Assembly: GCF_900177415.1 (NCBI RefSeq)
Contig: NZ_FXAF01000011.1
Span: forward strand, 682,001-746,000
DNA: 64,000 nucleotides
From: Xaviernesmea oryzae
GTDB taxonomy: Bacteria; Pseudomonadota; Alphaproteobacteria; Rhizobiales; Rhizobiaceae
Reading direction: 5' to 3'
Shown piece by piece: positions 35,019-47,320 of the stretch. A program made the position numbers and the translations under genes. Numbering within the stretch: position 1 is the first letter of the stretch; each line of letters starts with the position of its first letter. The notes under the pieces are model-generated. The model was not told the origin of the DNA. It saw only the letters and a list, made by a program, of their open reading frames with translations, and did no database searches.

Positions 35019-36122
35019 GTGCTCAACAGGACCCAACGTCTTCTTTCGATGACGACCGCCATCGTCATCGCTTCCGCGAGCCTCGCGGCCGCCGAGCCGA
35101 GCGCCGAACTGATCGCAGCCGCCAAGAAGGAAGGCACGCTGACCACGATCGCCCTGCCCCACAACTGGTGCGGCTATGGCGACCTGATCGCCGCCTTCAA
35201 GGCCAAATACGGCATCGAAGTCAACGAACTGAACCCGGATGCCGGCTCGGGCGACGAAATCGAAGCGATCAAGGCCAACAAGGGCAATACCGGCCCGCAG
35301 GCCCCCGATGTCATCGACGTCGGCCTCTCCTTCGGTCCGTCCGCCAAGGCCGAAGGCCTTCTGATGCCCTACAAGGTTTCCACCTGGGATACGATCCCGG
35401 ACACCGCCAAGGATCCCGAGGGCCATTGGTACGGCGACTATTACGGGGTGCTCTCCTTCGTGGTGAACACCGATATCGTGAAGGAACTGCCGAAGGACTG
35501 GGCCGACCTGAAGAAGCCGGAATTCGCCAATGCCGTAGCGCTCGCCGGCGACCCGCGCGCTTCCAACCAGGCCGTCCAGGCCGTCTATGCCGCCGGTCTC
35601 GCCGCCGGCGAGAAAGATGCTGCGAAGGCCGGCGAAGCAGGCCTCTCCTTCTTCGCTGGCGTCAACAAGGCCGGCAATTTCGTTCCGGTGATCGGCAAGT
35701 CCGCCTCGCTCGCCCAAGGCTCGACCCCGATCGTGATCGCGTGGGACTATAATGGTCTTTCCTGGCGCGACAGCCTGAAAGGCAATCCGCCCCTCGAAGT
35801 CGTAGTCCCCGCCTCCGGCGTCGTCGCCGGCGTCTATGTCCAGGCGATCTCCGCTTTCGCTCCGCACCCGAACGCCGCCAAGCTTTGGATGGAGTTCCTC
35901 TATTCGGACGAAGGCCAGCTCGGCTGGCTGAAGGGCTATTGCCACCCGATCCGCTTCAACGATCTTGCCAAGAACAACAAGATCCCGAAGGAACTGCTCG
36001 ACGCGCTGCCGCCGGCAGCCGCTTACGAAAAGGCCGTCTTCCCGACGCTCGCCGAGCAGGAAGCAGGCAAGACCGCGATCACGACCAAATGGGACAGCGT
36101 CGTCGGCGCCAACGTCCAGTAA
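35019..36122 (+). CDS. ABC transporter periplasmic substrate-binding protein
   Basis: The 367-residue protein starts at a GTG with AGGAGG 5-6 bases before it, and has a signal peptide cut near SLAAAE (about residue 26). The mature part resembles the iron/spermidine/2-aminoethylphosphonate-type binding proteins: LIAAAKKEGTLTTIALPHNW, FKAKYGIEVNELNPDAGSGD, YGDYYGVLSFVVNTDIVKEL and VPASGVVAGVYVQAISAFAP. The ligand is not readable from sequence. It leads a four-gene importer operon; a strong hairpin follows, so it is probably made in excess over the membrane parts. Confidence 0.88.
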   Translation: MLNRTQRLLSMTTAIVIASASLAAAEPSAELIAAAKKEGTLTTIALPHNWCGYGDLIAAFKAKYGIEVNELNPDAGSGDEIEAIKANKGNTGPQAPDVIDVGLSFGPSAKAEGLLMPYKVSTWDTIPDTAKDPEGHWYGDYYGVLSFVVNTDIVKELPKDWADLKKPEFANAVALAGDPRASNQAVQAVYAAGLAAGEKDAAKAGEAGLSFFAGVNKAGNFVPVIGKSASLAQGSTPIVIAWDYNGLSWRDSLKGNPPLEVVVPASGVVAGVYVQAISAFAPHPNAAKLWMEFLYSDEGQLGWLKGYCHPIRFNDLAKNNKIPKELLDALPPAAAYEKAVFPTLAEQEAGKTAITTKWDSVVGANVQ

Positions 36123-36132
36123 TATCCCGAAA

Positions 36133-36162
36133 AAGTCTCCCCGCCATCTCGCGGGGAGACTT
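36133..36162 (+). promoter_or_regulatory. Intercistronic hairpin between binding-protein and permease genes
   Basis: A perfect 12-base stem, AAGTCTCCCCGC / GCGGGGAGACTT, with a six-base loop starts 11 bases after the binding-protein stop. In ABC operons such hairpins protect the first cistron's mRNA or attenuate transcription, keeping binding protein in excess. The following bases (CTTCCTCC) are not a strong T run. Confidence 0.75.
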
Positions 36163-36190
36163 CTTCCTCCTCCGGCAGAAGCCAGCGCCC

Positions 36191-37066
36191 ATGAGCACCG
36201 CTACCATGTCCCTCATCGATCGCCGCACCGTCGTCGATTGGCTCGGCATCGCGCCGTTCATGATCTTCGCGCTGATGTTCCTGATCGTCCCGACCCTCTA
36301 TCTGGTGACGGGCGCCTTCTTCACGCCGGACGGTTCGTTCACCTTCAAGAACATCGCCGATCTCTTCACGCCATCGATCATGAGCGCCTACTGGATCAGC
36401 ATCAAGGTCTCGGTGGCGTCCGCGCTCGGCGGCGCGCTGATCGGCTTCTTTCTCGCCTGGGCGATCGTGCTCGGCGGCGTTCCCGCCTGGGTGCGCTCCG
36501 GCCTGCTCACCTTTTCCGGCGTCGCCTCCAACTTCGCGGGCGTGCCGCTCGCCTTCGCCTTCCTGGCAACCCTCGGACGTACCGGCCTGGTGACGGTGCT
36601 GCTGCGCGACTGGATCGGCTTCAATCTCTATTCGACCGGCTTCAACATCCTCTCCTTCTTCGGGCTGACCATCACATACATGTTCTTCCAGATCCCGCTG
36701 ATGGTGCTGATCCTGACGCCGGCGCTCGACGGCATGAAGAAGGAATGGCGCGAGGCCTCCGAAATCCTCGGCGCCTCGACCTGGCAATACTGGCGCATGG
36801 TCGCGCTGCCGATCCTGTGGCCGAGCCTGATGGGCACGACGCTGCTGCTCTTCGCCAATGCCTTCGGCGCGATCGCCACGGCCTATGCGCTGACCGGCTC
36901 CTCGCTCAACATCGTGCCGATCCTGCTCTACGCCCAGATCCGCGGCGACGTGCTGCACAACCCCAATCTCGGCTATGCGCTGGCGCTCGGCATGATCGTC
37001 ATCACAGGCGTTTCCAACATCCTCTACATCCTCCTGCGCATGCGCGCCGAACGCTGGCAGAAGTGA
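36191..37066 (+). CDS. ABC transporter permease
   Basis: This 291-residue inner-membrane protein has six predicted helices, starting IAPFMIFALMFLIVPTLYLV. The EAA loop that contacts the ATPase reads KKEWREASEILGASTWQYWR followed by MVALPILWP. It belongs to the BPD_transp_1 family. The ATG at 36191 is taken after the intercistronic hairpin; longer frames would overlap the preceding gene. It pairs with the next permease to form the channel. Confidence 0.9.
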   Translation: MSTATMSLIDRRTVVDWLGIAPFMIFALMFLIVPTLYLVTGAFFTPDGSFTFKNIADLFTPSIMSAYWISIKVSVASALGGALIGFFLAWAIVLGGVPAWVRSGLLTFSGVASNFAGVPLAFAFLATLGRTGLVTVLLRDWIGFNLYSTGFNILSFFGLTITYMFFQIPLMVLILTPALDGMKKEWREASEILGASTWQYWRMVALPILWPSLMGTTLLLFANAFGAIATAYALTGSSLNIVPILLYAQIRGDVLHNPNLGYALALGMIVITGVSNILYILLRMRAERWQK

Positions 37067-37076
37067 GGGGGCAGAA

Positions 37077-37865
37077 ATGAAGACGAGCAAGATCCTTGCC
37101 TGGATTGCCATCGCCATCGGCGCCATCTATTTCTTCGTGCCCCTGATCGGCACGTTCGAATTCTCGCTGCGCATGCGGCGCGGCGAATATTCCTTCGACG
37201 CCTATCAGTCGGTCTTCTCGGATATCCAGTTCCAGCAGACCTTCGGCTTTTCGATGCTGATGGCGCTCTTCACCATCATCTTCGGCATGCTGCTCGTCGT
37301 GCCGACCGCCTATTGGGTGCGGCTGCGCCTGCCGCAGGTGCGTCCGGTGATCGAATTCATCACGCTGCTGCCGCTGGTGATCCCGGCGATCGTCATCGTC
37401 TTCGGCTATCTGCGGCTCTACAATTCGTCATCCTGGCTGCCGTTCACCGGCTCGGTCGGCGGCACCAACACTCTGCTCGTGCTCTCCTACATGACGCTGT
37501 CGCTGCCCTACATGTACCGCGCGGTGGATACCGCCATGCGTGCGATCGACGTACGGACGCTGACGGAGGCCGCCGAAATCCTCGGCGCCAAATGGCCGAC
37601 CATCATGTTCCGCTGCATCTTCCCGAACGTCATGTCGGGCGTATTGTCGGGAGCCTTCATCACCTTCGCGATCGTCATGGGCGAATTCACGATGGCAGCG
37701 CTTCTCAACCGGCCGGCATTCGGTCCCTATCTGCAGCTCGTCGGTGCCAACAAGGCCTATGAGCCTTCGGCGCTCGCCATCATAGCGTTTGCGATCACCT
37801 GGCTTTCGATGGGCCTGCTCCAGCTCGTGACCCGTTTCAGCAAATTGACGCCCTCCCGGCCCTAA
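37077..37865 (+). CDS. ABC transporter permease
   Basis: The 262-residue second permease has six predicted helices, beginning ILAWIAIAIGAIYFFVPLIG, and the EAA loop RTLTEAAEILGAKWPTIMFR followed by CIFPNVMSG. The gene starts 10 bases after the previous stop with GAGGGGGCAGAA upstream. It forms a heterodimeric channel with the preceding permease. Confidence 0.9.
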   Translation: MKTSKILAWIAIAIGAIYFFVPLIGTFEFSLRMRRGEYSFDAYQSVFSDIQFQQTFGFSMLMALFTIIFGMLLVVPTAYWVRLRLPQVRPVIEFITLLPLVIPAIVIVFGYLRLYNSSSWLPFTGSVGGTNTLLVLSYMTLSLPYMYRAVDTAMRAIDVRTLTEAAEILGAKWPTIMFRCIFPNVMSGVLSGAFITFAIVMGEFTMAALLNRPAFGPYLQLVGANKAYEPSALAIIAFAITWLSMGLLQLVTRFSKLTPSRP

Positions 37866-37877
37866 GGAATTTTCTCA

Positions 37878-38939
37878 ATGTCGTTCCTCGTCCTTGAAAA
37901 TATCAAGAAGAGTTTTGGGCAGACGCAGGTCGTCAAGGATTTCGACATGTCGATCGAGAAGGGTGAATTCGTCTCCTTTCTCGGCCCATCCGGCTGCGGC
38001 AAGACGACGGTGCTGCGCATGATCGCGGGCTTTGAGACCCCAAGCGGCGGCAGGATCAGCATCAACGGAAAGGACCAGAGCCGGCTGAAGACCAGCCAGC
38101 GCAATATCGGCATGGTCTTCCAGGCCTATGCGCTGTTTCCGAACATGAACGTCTTCGACAACGTCGCCTTCGGCCTCAAGGTCGCCGGAAAGCCCAAGGC
38201 GGAGATCGAAGCGCGCGTGAAGGAGATGCTGTCGCTGATCCGCCTTGATCATCTCGCCGATCGCTATCCCTATCAGTTGTCGGGCGGACAGCAGCAGCGC
38301 GTGGCGCTCGCCCGCGCGCTTGCCCCCAAACCGCAGGTGCTATTGCTCGACGAGCCGCTTTCGGCGCTCGATGCCAAGATCCGCGTCTCGCTGCGCGAGG
38401 AAATCCGCCAGATCCAGAGCCAGCTCGGCATCACCACCGTCTTCGTCACCCATGACCAGGAAGAGGCGCTGTCGATCTCCGACCGCATCGTCGTCATGAA
38501 CGCCGGGCGCGCCGACCAGATCGGCACGCCGTCGGAGATCTACAATCACCCGGCTACCCGTTTCGTCGCCTCATTCGTCGGCACGCTCAACATGATCGAG
38601 GCGACCGTGGCCGATCCCGCAGCCAATACGGTAAACGTTGGCGACAATGTCGTCAGGCTGCGCGAATCGGTCGGCGCGCTGAGGGCCGGCGACAAGCTGT
38701 CGATCGCGCTGCGCCCGGAGGCCGGCTCGCTTTCCGAAAACGCCAAGGGCGATACCTCGCTCACCGGCAAGGTGGTCTCCTCGCATTTCCTCGGTTCGGT
38801 CATCCGCACCAAAATCGATGTCGGCGGCAACCGGATTTCCTTCGACATGTTCAATGCGCCGGATGCGGTCATACCGCAGGCGGGCGAAACCGTGACGCTA
38901 CGCTTCAACGCCAGCGACTTCCTGATCGTCCGGGATTGA
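37878..38939 (+). CDS. ABC transporter ATP-binding protein
   Basis: The 353-residue ATPase has Walker A FLGPSGCGKTTVLRMIAGFE (about residues 35-54), Q-loop GMVFQAYALFPNMNVFDNVA, signature PYQLSGGQQQRVALARALAP, Walker B VLLLDEPLSALDAKIR and the switch His in FVTHDQEEAL. A C-terminal TOBE domain follows from about 265. The type is that of PotA/FbpC/PhnT-like importers. It is the last gene of the operon; a hairpin related to a rhizobial repeat lies 26 bases after the stop. Confidence 0.92.
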   Translation: MSFLVLENIKKSFGQTQVVKDFDMSIEKGEFVSFLGPSGCGKTTVLRMIAGFETPSGGRISINGKDQSRLKTSQRNIGMVFQAYALFPNMNVFDNVAFGLKVAGKPKAEIEARVKEMLSLIRLDHLADRYPYQLSGGQQQRVALARALAPKPQVLLLDEPLSALDAKIRVSLREEIRQIQSQLGITTVFVTHDQEEALSISDRIVVMNAGRADQIGTPSEIYNHPATRFVASFVGTLNMIEATVADPAANTVNVGDNVVRLRESVGALRAGDKLSIALRPEAGSLSENAKGDTSLTGKVVSSHFLGSVIRTKIDVGGNRISFDMFNAPDAVIPQAGETVTLRFNASDFLIVRD

Positions 38940-38965
38940 TTCTGACGGAGCCTGGAACGCTCGCC

Positions 38966-38996
38966 CGTCATCCTCGCTCCGAGCCCGAGGACGACG
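38966..38996. repeat. Hairpin resembling a single RIME-like arm, between convergent genes
   Basis: CGTCATCCTCG at 38966-38976 pairs with CGAGGACGACG at 38986-38996 with one mismatch. The CGTCATCCTCG...CCGAGGA core resembles the arm at 50079 and the intergenic mosaic repeats of Rhizobium. It lies between the ABC operon and metH and may end both transcripts. Confidence 0.55.
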
Positions 38997-39006
38997 GCGC
39001 CAAGGG

Positions 39007-42780
<3,774 letters not shown>

Positions 42781-42817
42781 CGCACATCCTCATGCTTCGA
42801 GATAACTCAATAACCGC

Positions 42818-42833
42818 ATAAACATATCTTTAT
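42818..42833 (-). promoter_or_regulatory. metH operator, same dyad as at the ArsR-methyltransferase/metF operon
   Basis: ATAAACATATCTTTAT is the exact reverse complement of the site at 12801-12816. It lies 38 bases upstream of the metH start. A 16-base identity between two AT-rich sites in a GC-rich genome, both in front of methionine-synthesis genes, makes coregulation by the ArsR-methyltransferase likely. Confidence 0.75.
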
Positions 42834-42957
42834 GTCAATATATAACTGAAGCAGCTTCTGGCATAAGAGATCGCACATCGAATAGCCGATGACAGGAAAC
42901 CGGCCGGGCGCTATAGGCGTTGGAGAACGTACCCATTCAGCGATTTTAGAGGTCTCC

Positions 42958-44214
42958 ATGAGTGACAACGGTCAGACAGCCGCCAGCTGGGCGAGCCTTC
43001 CCTATCATCGGCGCTGGCTTCTGGATCAGGCCGACGGCCTCTTCGATTTCTTCCAATACCGGGCCATGAATCCGAACGGGGGCTTTTTCGATCTCGACGA
43101 TCAGGGCTCGCCGATCGGCGGCGCCAATCCGACCCGCGGCATTCACGCCTCGGCCCGCATGGTGCACTGCTTCTCGATCGGCTACCTGCTCGGCCGTCCC
43201 GGCGCCGGCGACATCATCGATCACGGCATGCGCTATCTCTGGGAGCGGCATCGCGATACGCAGCATGGCGGTTATTTCTGGCAGGTAAACGATGACGGCG
43301 CCGTCGATTCCGCCAAGCAGGGTTACGGCCATGCTTTCGTGCTGCTTGCCGCCTCCTCGGCCAAAGTGGCCGGCCACCCTCTCGCCGACCGCCTGCTGGC
43401 CGACATCACCGAAATCCTGGACACGAAATTCTGGGAAGCCCGCCACGGCGCCATCGCCGAGGAATTCAACCGCGACTGGTCGCCGATCGAAAGGGGAAGC
43501 TATCGCGGACAGAACTCCAACATGCATCTCACCGAAGCGCTGATGGCGGCTTTCGAGGCGACCGGCGAGACGGCTTATCTTCAGAAGGCCGAAAGCATCG
43601 CAGACCTGGTCATCCGCCGCGCGGCGGGCAGCGTCGGCTTCCGCGTCGCCGAGCATTTCGACACGGAATGGACGATCGACAAGGACTATTACCATCCGGA
43701 CGAGATGTTCCGCCCGGCCGGCACGACGCCCGGCCACTGGCTGGAATGGGCGCGCCTCGTGCTCCAGCTCTGGGTGCTTGGCGGCAGGAAGCATGCCTGG
43801 ATGCCCGATGCGGCGAAATCCCTCTTCGTCCAGTCCATGTCACTGGGCTGGGACAAGGAGAAAGGCGGCTTCTTCTATACGCTCGACTGGCAGGACAAGC
43901 CGGCCAAGACCAACAAGCTCTGGTGGCCGATGTGCGAAGGGGCCGCGGCCGCGCATTTCCTGAACGAGCATCTGCCCGCGGACCGTTTCTACGAGGACAG
44001 CTATCGCCTCATCTGGGGCGCGATCGCCAACCGCTTCATCGACCACAAGAACGGCGGCTGGCACGAGGAGCTGACCAAAGACCTCGTTCCGGCGCATACG
44101 CTCTTTCCCGGGAAGGGCGATATCTACCACGCGCTGCAGGCCTGCCTCATCCCGCTTTTTCCGGCAACCGGCAGCCTGACCAAGATCATCGTCGACGCCG
44201 ACGGCCGCATCTGA
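42958..44214 (+). CDS. AGE-family sugar epimerase/isomerase
   Basis: The 418-residue protein has the N-acylglucosamine 2-epimerase (alpha/alpha barrel) pattern: GGFFDLDDQGSPIGGANPTR, ASARMVHCFSIGYLLGRPGA, GGYFWQVNDDGAVDSAKQGY, RGQNSNMHLTEALMAAFEAT and GTTPGHWLEWARLVLQLWVL with conserved catalytic-type His residues (MHLTEA, GHWLEW). YihS-like aldose-ketose isomerases and mannose isomerases share this layout, so a mannose/fructose or related isomerisation is likeliest; true GlcNAc epimerase is less likely. AGAGG precedes the ATG; the frame is open further upstream without such support. It is a single gene divergent from metH. Confidence 0.85.
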   Translation: MSDNGQTAASWASLPYHRRWLLDQADGLFDFFQYRAMNPNGGFFDLDDQGSPIGGANPTRGIHASARMVHCFSIGYLLGRPGAGDIIDHGMRYLWERHRDTQHGGYFWQVNDDGAVDSAKQGYGHAFVLLAASSAKVAGHPLADRLLADITEILDTKFWEARHGAIAEEFNRDWSPIERGSYRGQNSNMHLTEALMAAFEATGETAYLQKAESIADLVIRRAAGSVGFRVAEHFDTEWTIDKDYYHPDEMFRPAGTTPGHWLEWARLVLQLWVLGGRKHAWMPDAAKSLFVQSMSLGWDKEKGGFFYTLDWQDKPAKTNKLWWPMCEGAAAAHFLNEHLPADRFYEDSYRLIWGAIANRFIDHKNGGWHEELTKDLVPAHTLFPGKGDIYHALQACLIPLFPATGSLTKIIVDADGRI

Positions 44215-44221
44215 GCGCATT

Positions 44222-44242
44222 GCCGCAAGTCCCGTCTGCGGC
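44222..44242. terminator. Weak hairpin between the AGE epimerase and histidine kinase genes
   Basis: GCCGCA / TGCGGC arms with a nine-base loop lie in the 45 bases between two convergent genes. No T run follows, so it is only a candidate. Confidence 0.35.
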
Positions 44243-44259
44243 TTGAAAGCGAAGGCCGG

Positions 44260-47184
44260 TCACGTCCCCGTGCGGGGCGTCACCATGGTGCGGATATGGG
44301 TGGCGAGCAGATCGTAGTCGTAAGGCTTGGTGATCAGCGCGGTCTGCCCGAGTGCTTCGGCTCCCGGCACGCTCCGGTCGCCGGTCGCGAAGATCACCGG
44401 CAGATGCGGCAGCGCTTCCCGCACCTTCAATGCGAGATCAAGCCCGCTCATTTCCGGCAGATGCACGTCGGTGACGAGAATGTCGACCGGATGGCTGCCC
44501 ACCGCGTCAAGCGCTTCCCTGGCCGATCCGGCCTCCACGACGTTCATGCCGGAATCCTGCAGGAAGTCCGCCGTCGAAATACGGATCAGCGCCTCGTCCT
44601 CGACCAGCAGCACGGTGATCGGCAGATCCCGAACGGCAGGCTGCTCCACGACGGGAGCCGCGGCAGGCGTCGGAGAACGCTCCGGCGCGCGCGGCGGCGC
44701 TCCTTCCCGGCCCTGTTCGATCACCTGCCTGATCTTTCGCGCCAGCGCCTCGCGCGTGTAAGGCTTGCTGAGCAGGTTGACGCCGGGATCGAGCCGCCCG
44801 CCATGGACGATCGAGTTTTCCGTGTAGCCCGAGGTGAACAGGACGCCGAGATGCGGCAGCCGTTCCTTGGCCTTTTTGGCGAGATCGCGGCTCTTCAGGC
44901 GGCCGGGCATTACCACGTCGGTGAAGAGAACATCGATCGGCACGCCGCTCTCGATGATCGCCAGCCCGCTATCGGCATCCTTGGCTCTCAGGACCCGGTA
45001 GCCGAGCTCGGTGAGCAGGCTCACGGTGATCTCCCGCACCGCCTCGTCGTCCTCGACCACCAGAACGGTCTCGTTTCCGCCGGAAGCGGTGCCCGCCGAG
45101 TTCTCGGCGACCAGATCCTCCTCCTCCATCGATCGCGGAAGATAGATGCGTACAGTGGTTCCGTTTCCCGGCTCGCTGTAGATCTTGATATGGCCGCCGG
45201 ACTGCTTGACGAAACCGTAGACCATGGAAAGGCCGAGGCCTGTCCCTCTGCCTTCCGGCTTGGTGGTGAAGAAGGGATCGAAGACCTTTTCCAGGACGTC
45301 GGGCGTCATGCCCGCACCGGTATCGGTCACGGCAAGCATTACATATTGCCCCGCCTTCACATCGAAAGCATGGCGCGCATATTCATCGTCCAGGAAGGCG
45401 TTGCCGAGCTCGATGGTCAGCTTGCCCTGCCCGTTCATCGCATCGCGGGCGTTGATCGCAAGGTTGAGAAGCGCGTTCTCCACGTTGCTTGGGTCGACCA
45501 GCGTGTTCCAGAGCCCGCCGCCGACGATCGTGTCGATCTCTATCGCCTCGCCGAGACTGCGCCGCAGGAGATGATCCATCTCGCGGATCAGGCGGCTCAG
45601 GTTGATGACCTTGGGCGAAAGCGGTTGTCGCCGGCCGAAGGAGAGAAGCTGCGAGGCCAGCCGTGCGCCGCGCGAAGCGCTGGCCAGCGCACTGTTCAGC
45701 CGCTTTTCGGCGATCTCGTTGCCGGCGACTTCACGGCCGAGAAGCTGGAGGTTGCCCGTGATGACCTGCAGCAGATTGTTGAAGTCATGGGCAATGCCTC
45801 CGGCCAGGTTGCCGATCGCTTCCATCTTCTGGCTCTGGCGAAGCACCTCCTGCGTCCGTTCGAGCTCGATCGTCCTTTCCTCCACGCGGTGGCCAAGTGT
45901 GGCCGCCAGGTCCGAAAGCTGTGTCTCCGTCTGTTTCTGCTCGTCGATGTCGGTATTGGTGGCGACCCAGAGCGTTATCTCGCCGGCGTCGTTCCTGATC
46001 GGCACGGCGCGGGTGATGAACCAGCGGTAGACGCCGTCGTGGCGACGCACCCTGATCTCCGTCTCCAGCTTGTTTCCCGTGCGCAGCGCTTCGCCCCAGG
46101 CCGCAGCGATCCCCGCCGAATCGTCCGGGTGCAGTATGTCGGAGCGCTTGTCCCTGTCGAAATAGAAGGACTCCGATCCGCTATAGGCGAATATCTGGTC
46201 GTTGCACCATTGCATCCGGCCGTCCGGCGTCGCGGTCCAGACATGCGTCGGCAAGGACTGCGCCAGCGTCCGGAAACGGTCCTCGTTCTCTCGCGCCGCC
46301 TCCTGCGCGCGACGAAGCTGGGTCACGTCGTGTCCCTGGACGAAAATGCCGCTCACGGCACCGTCCCGATCGCGGATCGGCTGATAGACGAAGTCGAGGA
46401 AACGCTCCTCCGGCGCGTCGTTGCCCGGCGGCTGCAGAACGACGCGGGCGGCGTGGGCACTATAGGGCGTACCGCTCCGATAGACCTGATCGAGCAGCTC
46501 GTAAAAGCCCTGGCCGGCGATGTCCGGAAGGGCTTCGCGCACGGTCTTGCCGACCAGATCCTCGCGCCCGACCAGAGCCCGGTATGCCCCGTTGACGATG
46601 TTGAAGACATGTTCCGGCTCGCGCAGCACCGCCATGAAACCCGGCGCCTGCTCGAACAGCATGCGCAGATATTCGCGTTCCTCGCCAAGTGCTATATTCT
46701 CTCCCTGAACCGCATCGGCGCGGCGCATCAGGTCCGTGTGCACCTGCAGCGAACCGTCGCCGGCCAGCCAGCTGCGCAGCAGATGCAACTCCGTCACATC
46801 CACCGTATGCTGCAGGATGAAGGTGATCTCGCCGTTCTCGTCCTTGATCGCCGTATGGGTGGCGCTCCAATAGCGATCCTCCAATTCCCCGTCGGAACCG
46901 GTGATCGGATAGGGGATGAGGGACAGGTGATCCACCTCCCCTGTCGAAAGCACCTTGGCGAAGGATTGGCGCAGCAGCCTGCCCGAAGCCGAATCGGGAT
47001 CGCTCGGGAAAGCATCGAACATGTTGCGGCCGAGAAGCTCCTCACGGCTGCGCCCCGTGACGGCAAGATAGGCATCGTTCATCCCGACGAGCCGCAACTC
47101 CCGGTCAAGAATGACGTAGGGATTGGGCGAGAGATTGAACAACTGCTCCAGGTCTATGGTGGAAAGCTCCGTCACTCGGAACAT
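44260..47184 (-). CDS. Hybrid sensor histidine kinase with three PAS domains and two receiver domains
   Basis: The 974-residue soluble kinase has PAS domains at about 10-125 (FNLSPNPYVILDRELRLVGM), 180-295 (LFEQAPGFMAVLREPEHVFN) and 305-425 (LPTHVWTATPDGRMQWCNDQ). A kinase core follows, with the phospho-His in NLAGGIAHDFNNLLQVITGN and an ATPase domain (NLAINARDAM, then DTGAGMTPDVLEKVFDPFFT and GTGLGLSMVYGFVKQSGGHI). The first receiver reads VLVVEDDEAVREITVSLL...DVLFTDVVMPG, the second VLLVEDEALIRISTADFL...DILVTDVHLPEMSG. No membrane helix is seen, so it senses a cytosolic signal, possibly light or redox as in HWE-like rhizobial PAS kinases. I prefer MFRVTEL at 47184; an ATG six codons earlier is possible. 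Confidence 0.9.
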   Translation of the reverse strand: MFRVTELSTIDLEQLFNLSPNPYVILDRELRLVGMNDAYLAVTGRSREELLGRNMFDAFPSDPDSASGRLLRQSFAKVLSTGEVDHLSLIPYPITGSDGELEDRYWSATHTAIKDENGEITFILQHTVDVTELHLLRSWLAGDGSLQVHTDLMRRADAVQGENIALGEEREYLRMLFEQAPGFMAVLREPEHVFNIVNGAYRALVGREDLVGKTVREALPDIAGQGFYELLDQVYRSGTPYSAHAARVVLQPPGNDAPEERFLDFVYQPIRDRDGAVSGIFVQGHDVTQLRRAQEAARENEDRFRTLAQSLPTHVWTATPDGRMQWCNDQIFAYSGSESFYFDRDKRSDILHPDDSAGIAAAWGEALRTGNKLETEIRVRRHDGVYRWFITRAVPIRNDAGEITLWVATNTDIDEQKQTETQLSDLAATLGHRVEERTIELERTQEVLRQSQKMEAIGNLAGGIAHDFNNLLQVITGNLQLLGREVAGNEIAEKRLNSALASASRGARLASQLLSFGRRQPLSPKVINLSRLIREMDHLLRRSLGEAIEIDTIVGGGLWNTLVDPSNVENALLNLAINARDAMNGQGKLTIELGNAFLDDEYARHAFDVKAGQYVMLAVTDTGAGMTPDVLEKVFDPFFTTKPEGRGTGLGLSMVYGFVKQSGGHIKIYSEPGNGTTVRIYLPRSMEEEDLVAENSAGTASGGNETVLVVEDDEAVREITVSLLTELGYRVLRAKDADSGLAIIESGVPIDVLFTDVVMPGRLKSRDLAKKAKERLPHLGVLFTSGYTENSIVHGGRLDPGVNLLSKPYTREALARKIRQVIEQGREGAPPRAPERSPTPAAAPVVEQPAVRDLPITVLLVEDEALIRISTADFLQDSGMNVVEAGSAREALDAVGSHPVDILVTDVHLPEMSGLDLALKVREALPHLPVIFATGDRSVPGAEALGQTALITKPYDYDLLATHIRTMVTPRTGT

Positions 47185-47258
47185 GCGCCGCCCCCGATGC
47201 AATGCGGCATCAGGTTATAAGGCTTCGGCATTCATTGACAATTGAAATCAAGAGAAAA

Positions 47259-47282
47259 CCTTCCGGACGGACATCCGGAAGG
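47259..47282 (-). terminator. Terminator of the UbiD-family gene
   Basis: CCTTCCGGA / TCCGGAAGG is a perfect nine-base stem with a six-base loop, followed on the minus strand by TTTTCTCTT. It lies 39 bases after the ubiD-like stop. Confidence 0.8.
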
Positions 47283-47320
47283 CGATATCGGCGAGATGCC
47301 GCATCCCAGTCGATCGGGCC

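Noticed and set aside
44296..47220. A 974-codon open frame antisense to the hybrid histidine kinase
   Set aside because: Same reason: no family motif, shadow composition, and complete overlap with a gene that has all kinase and receiver motifs.
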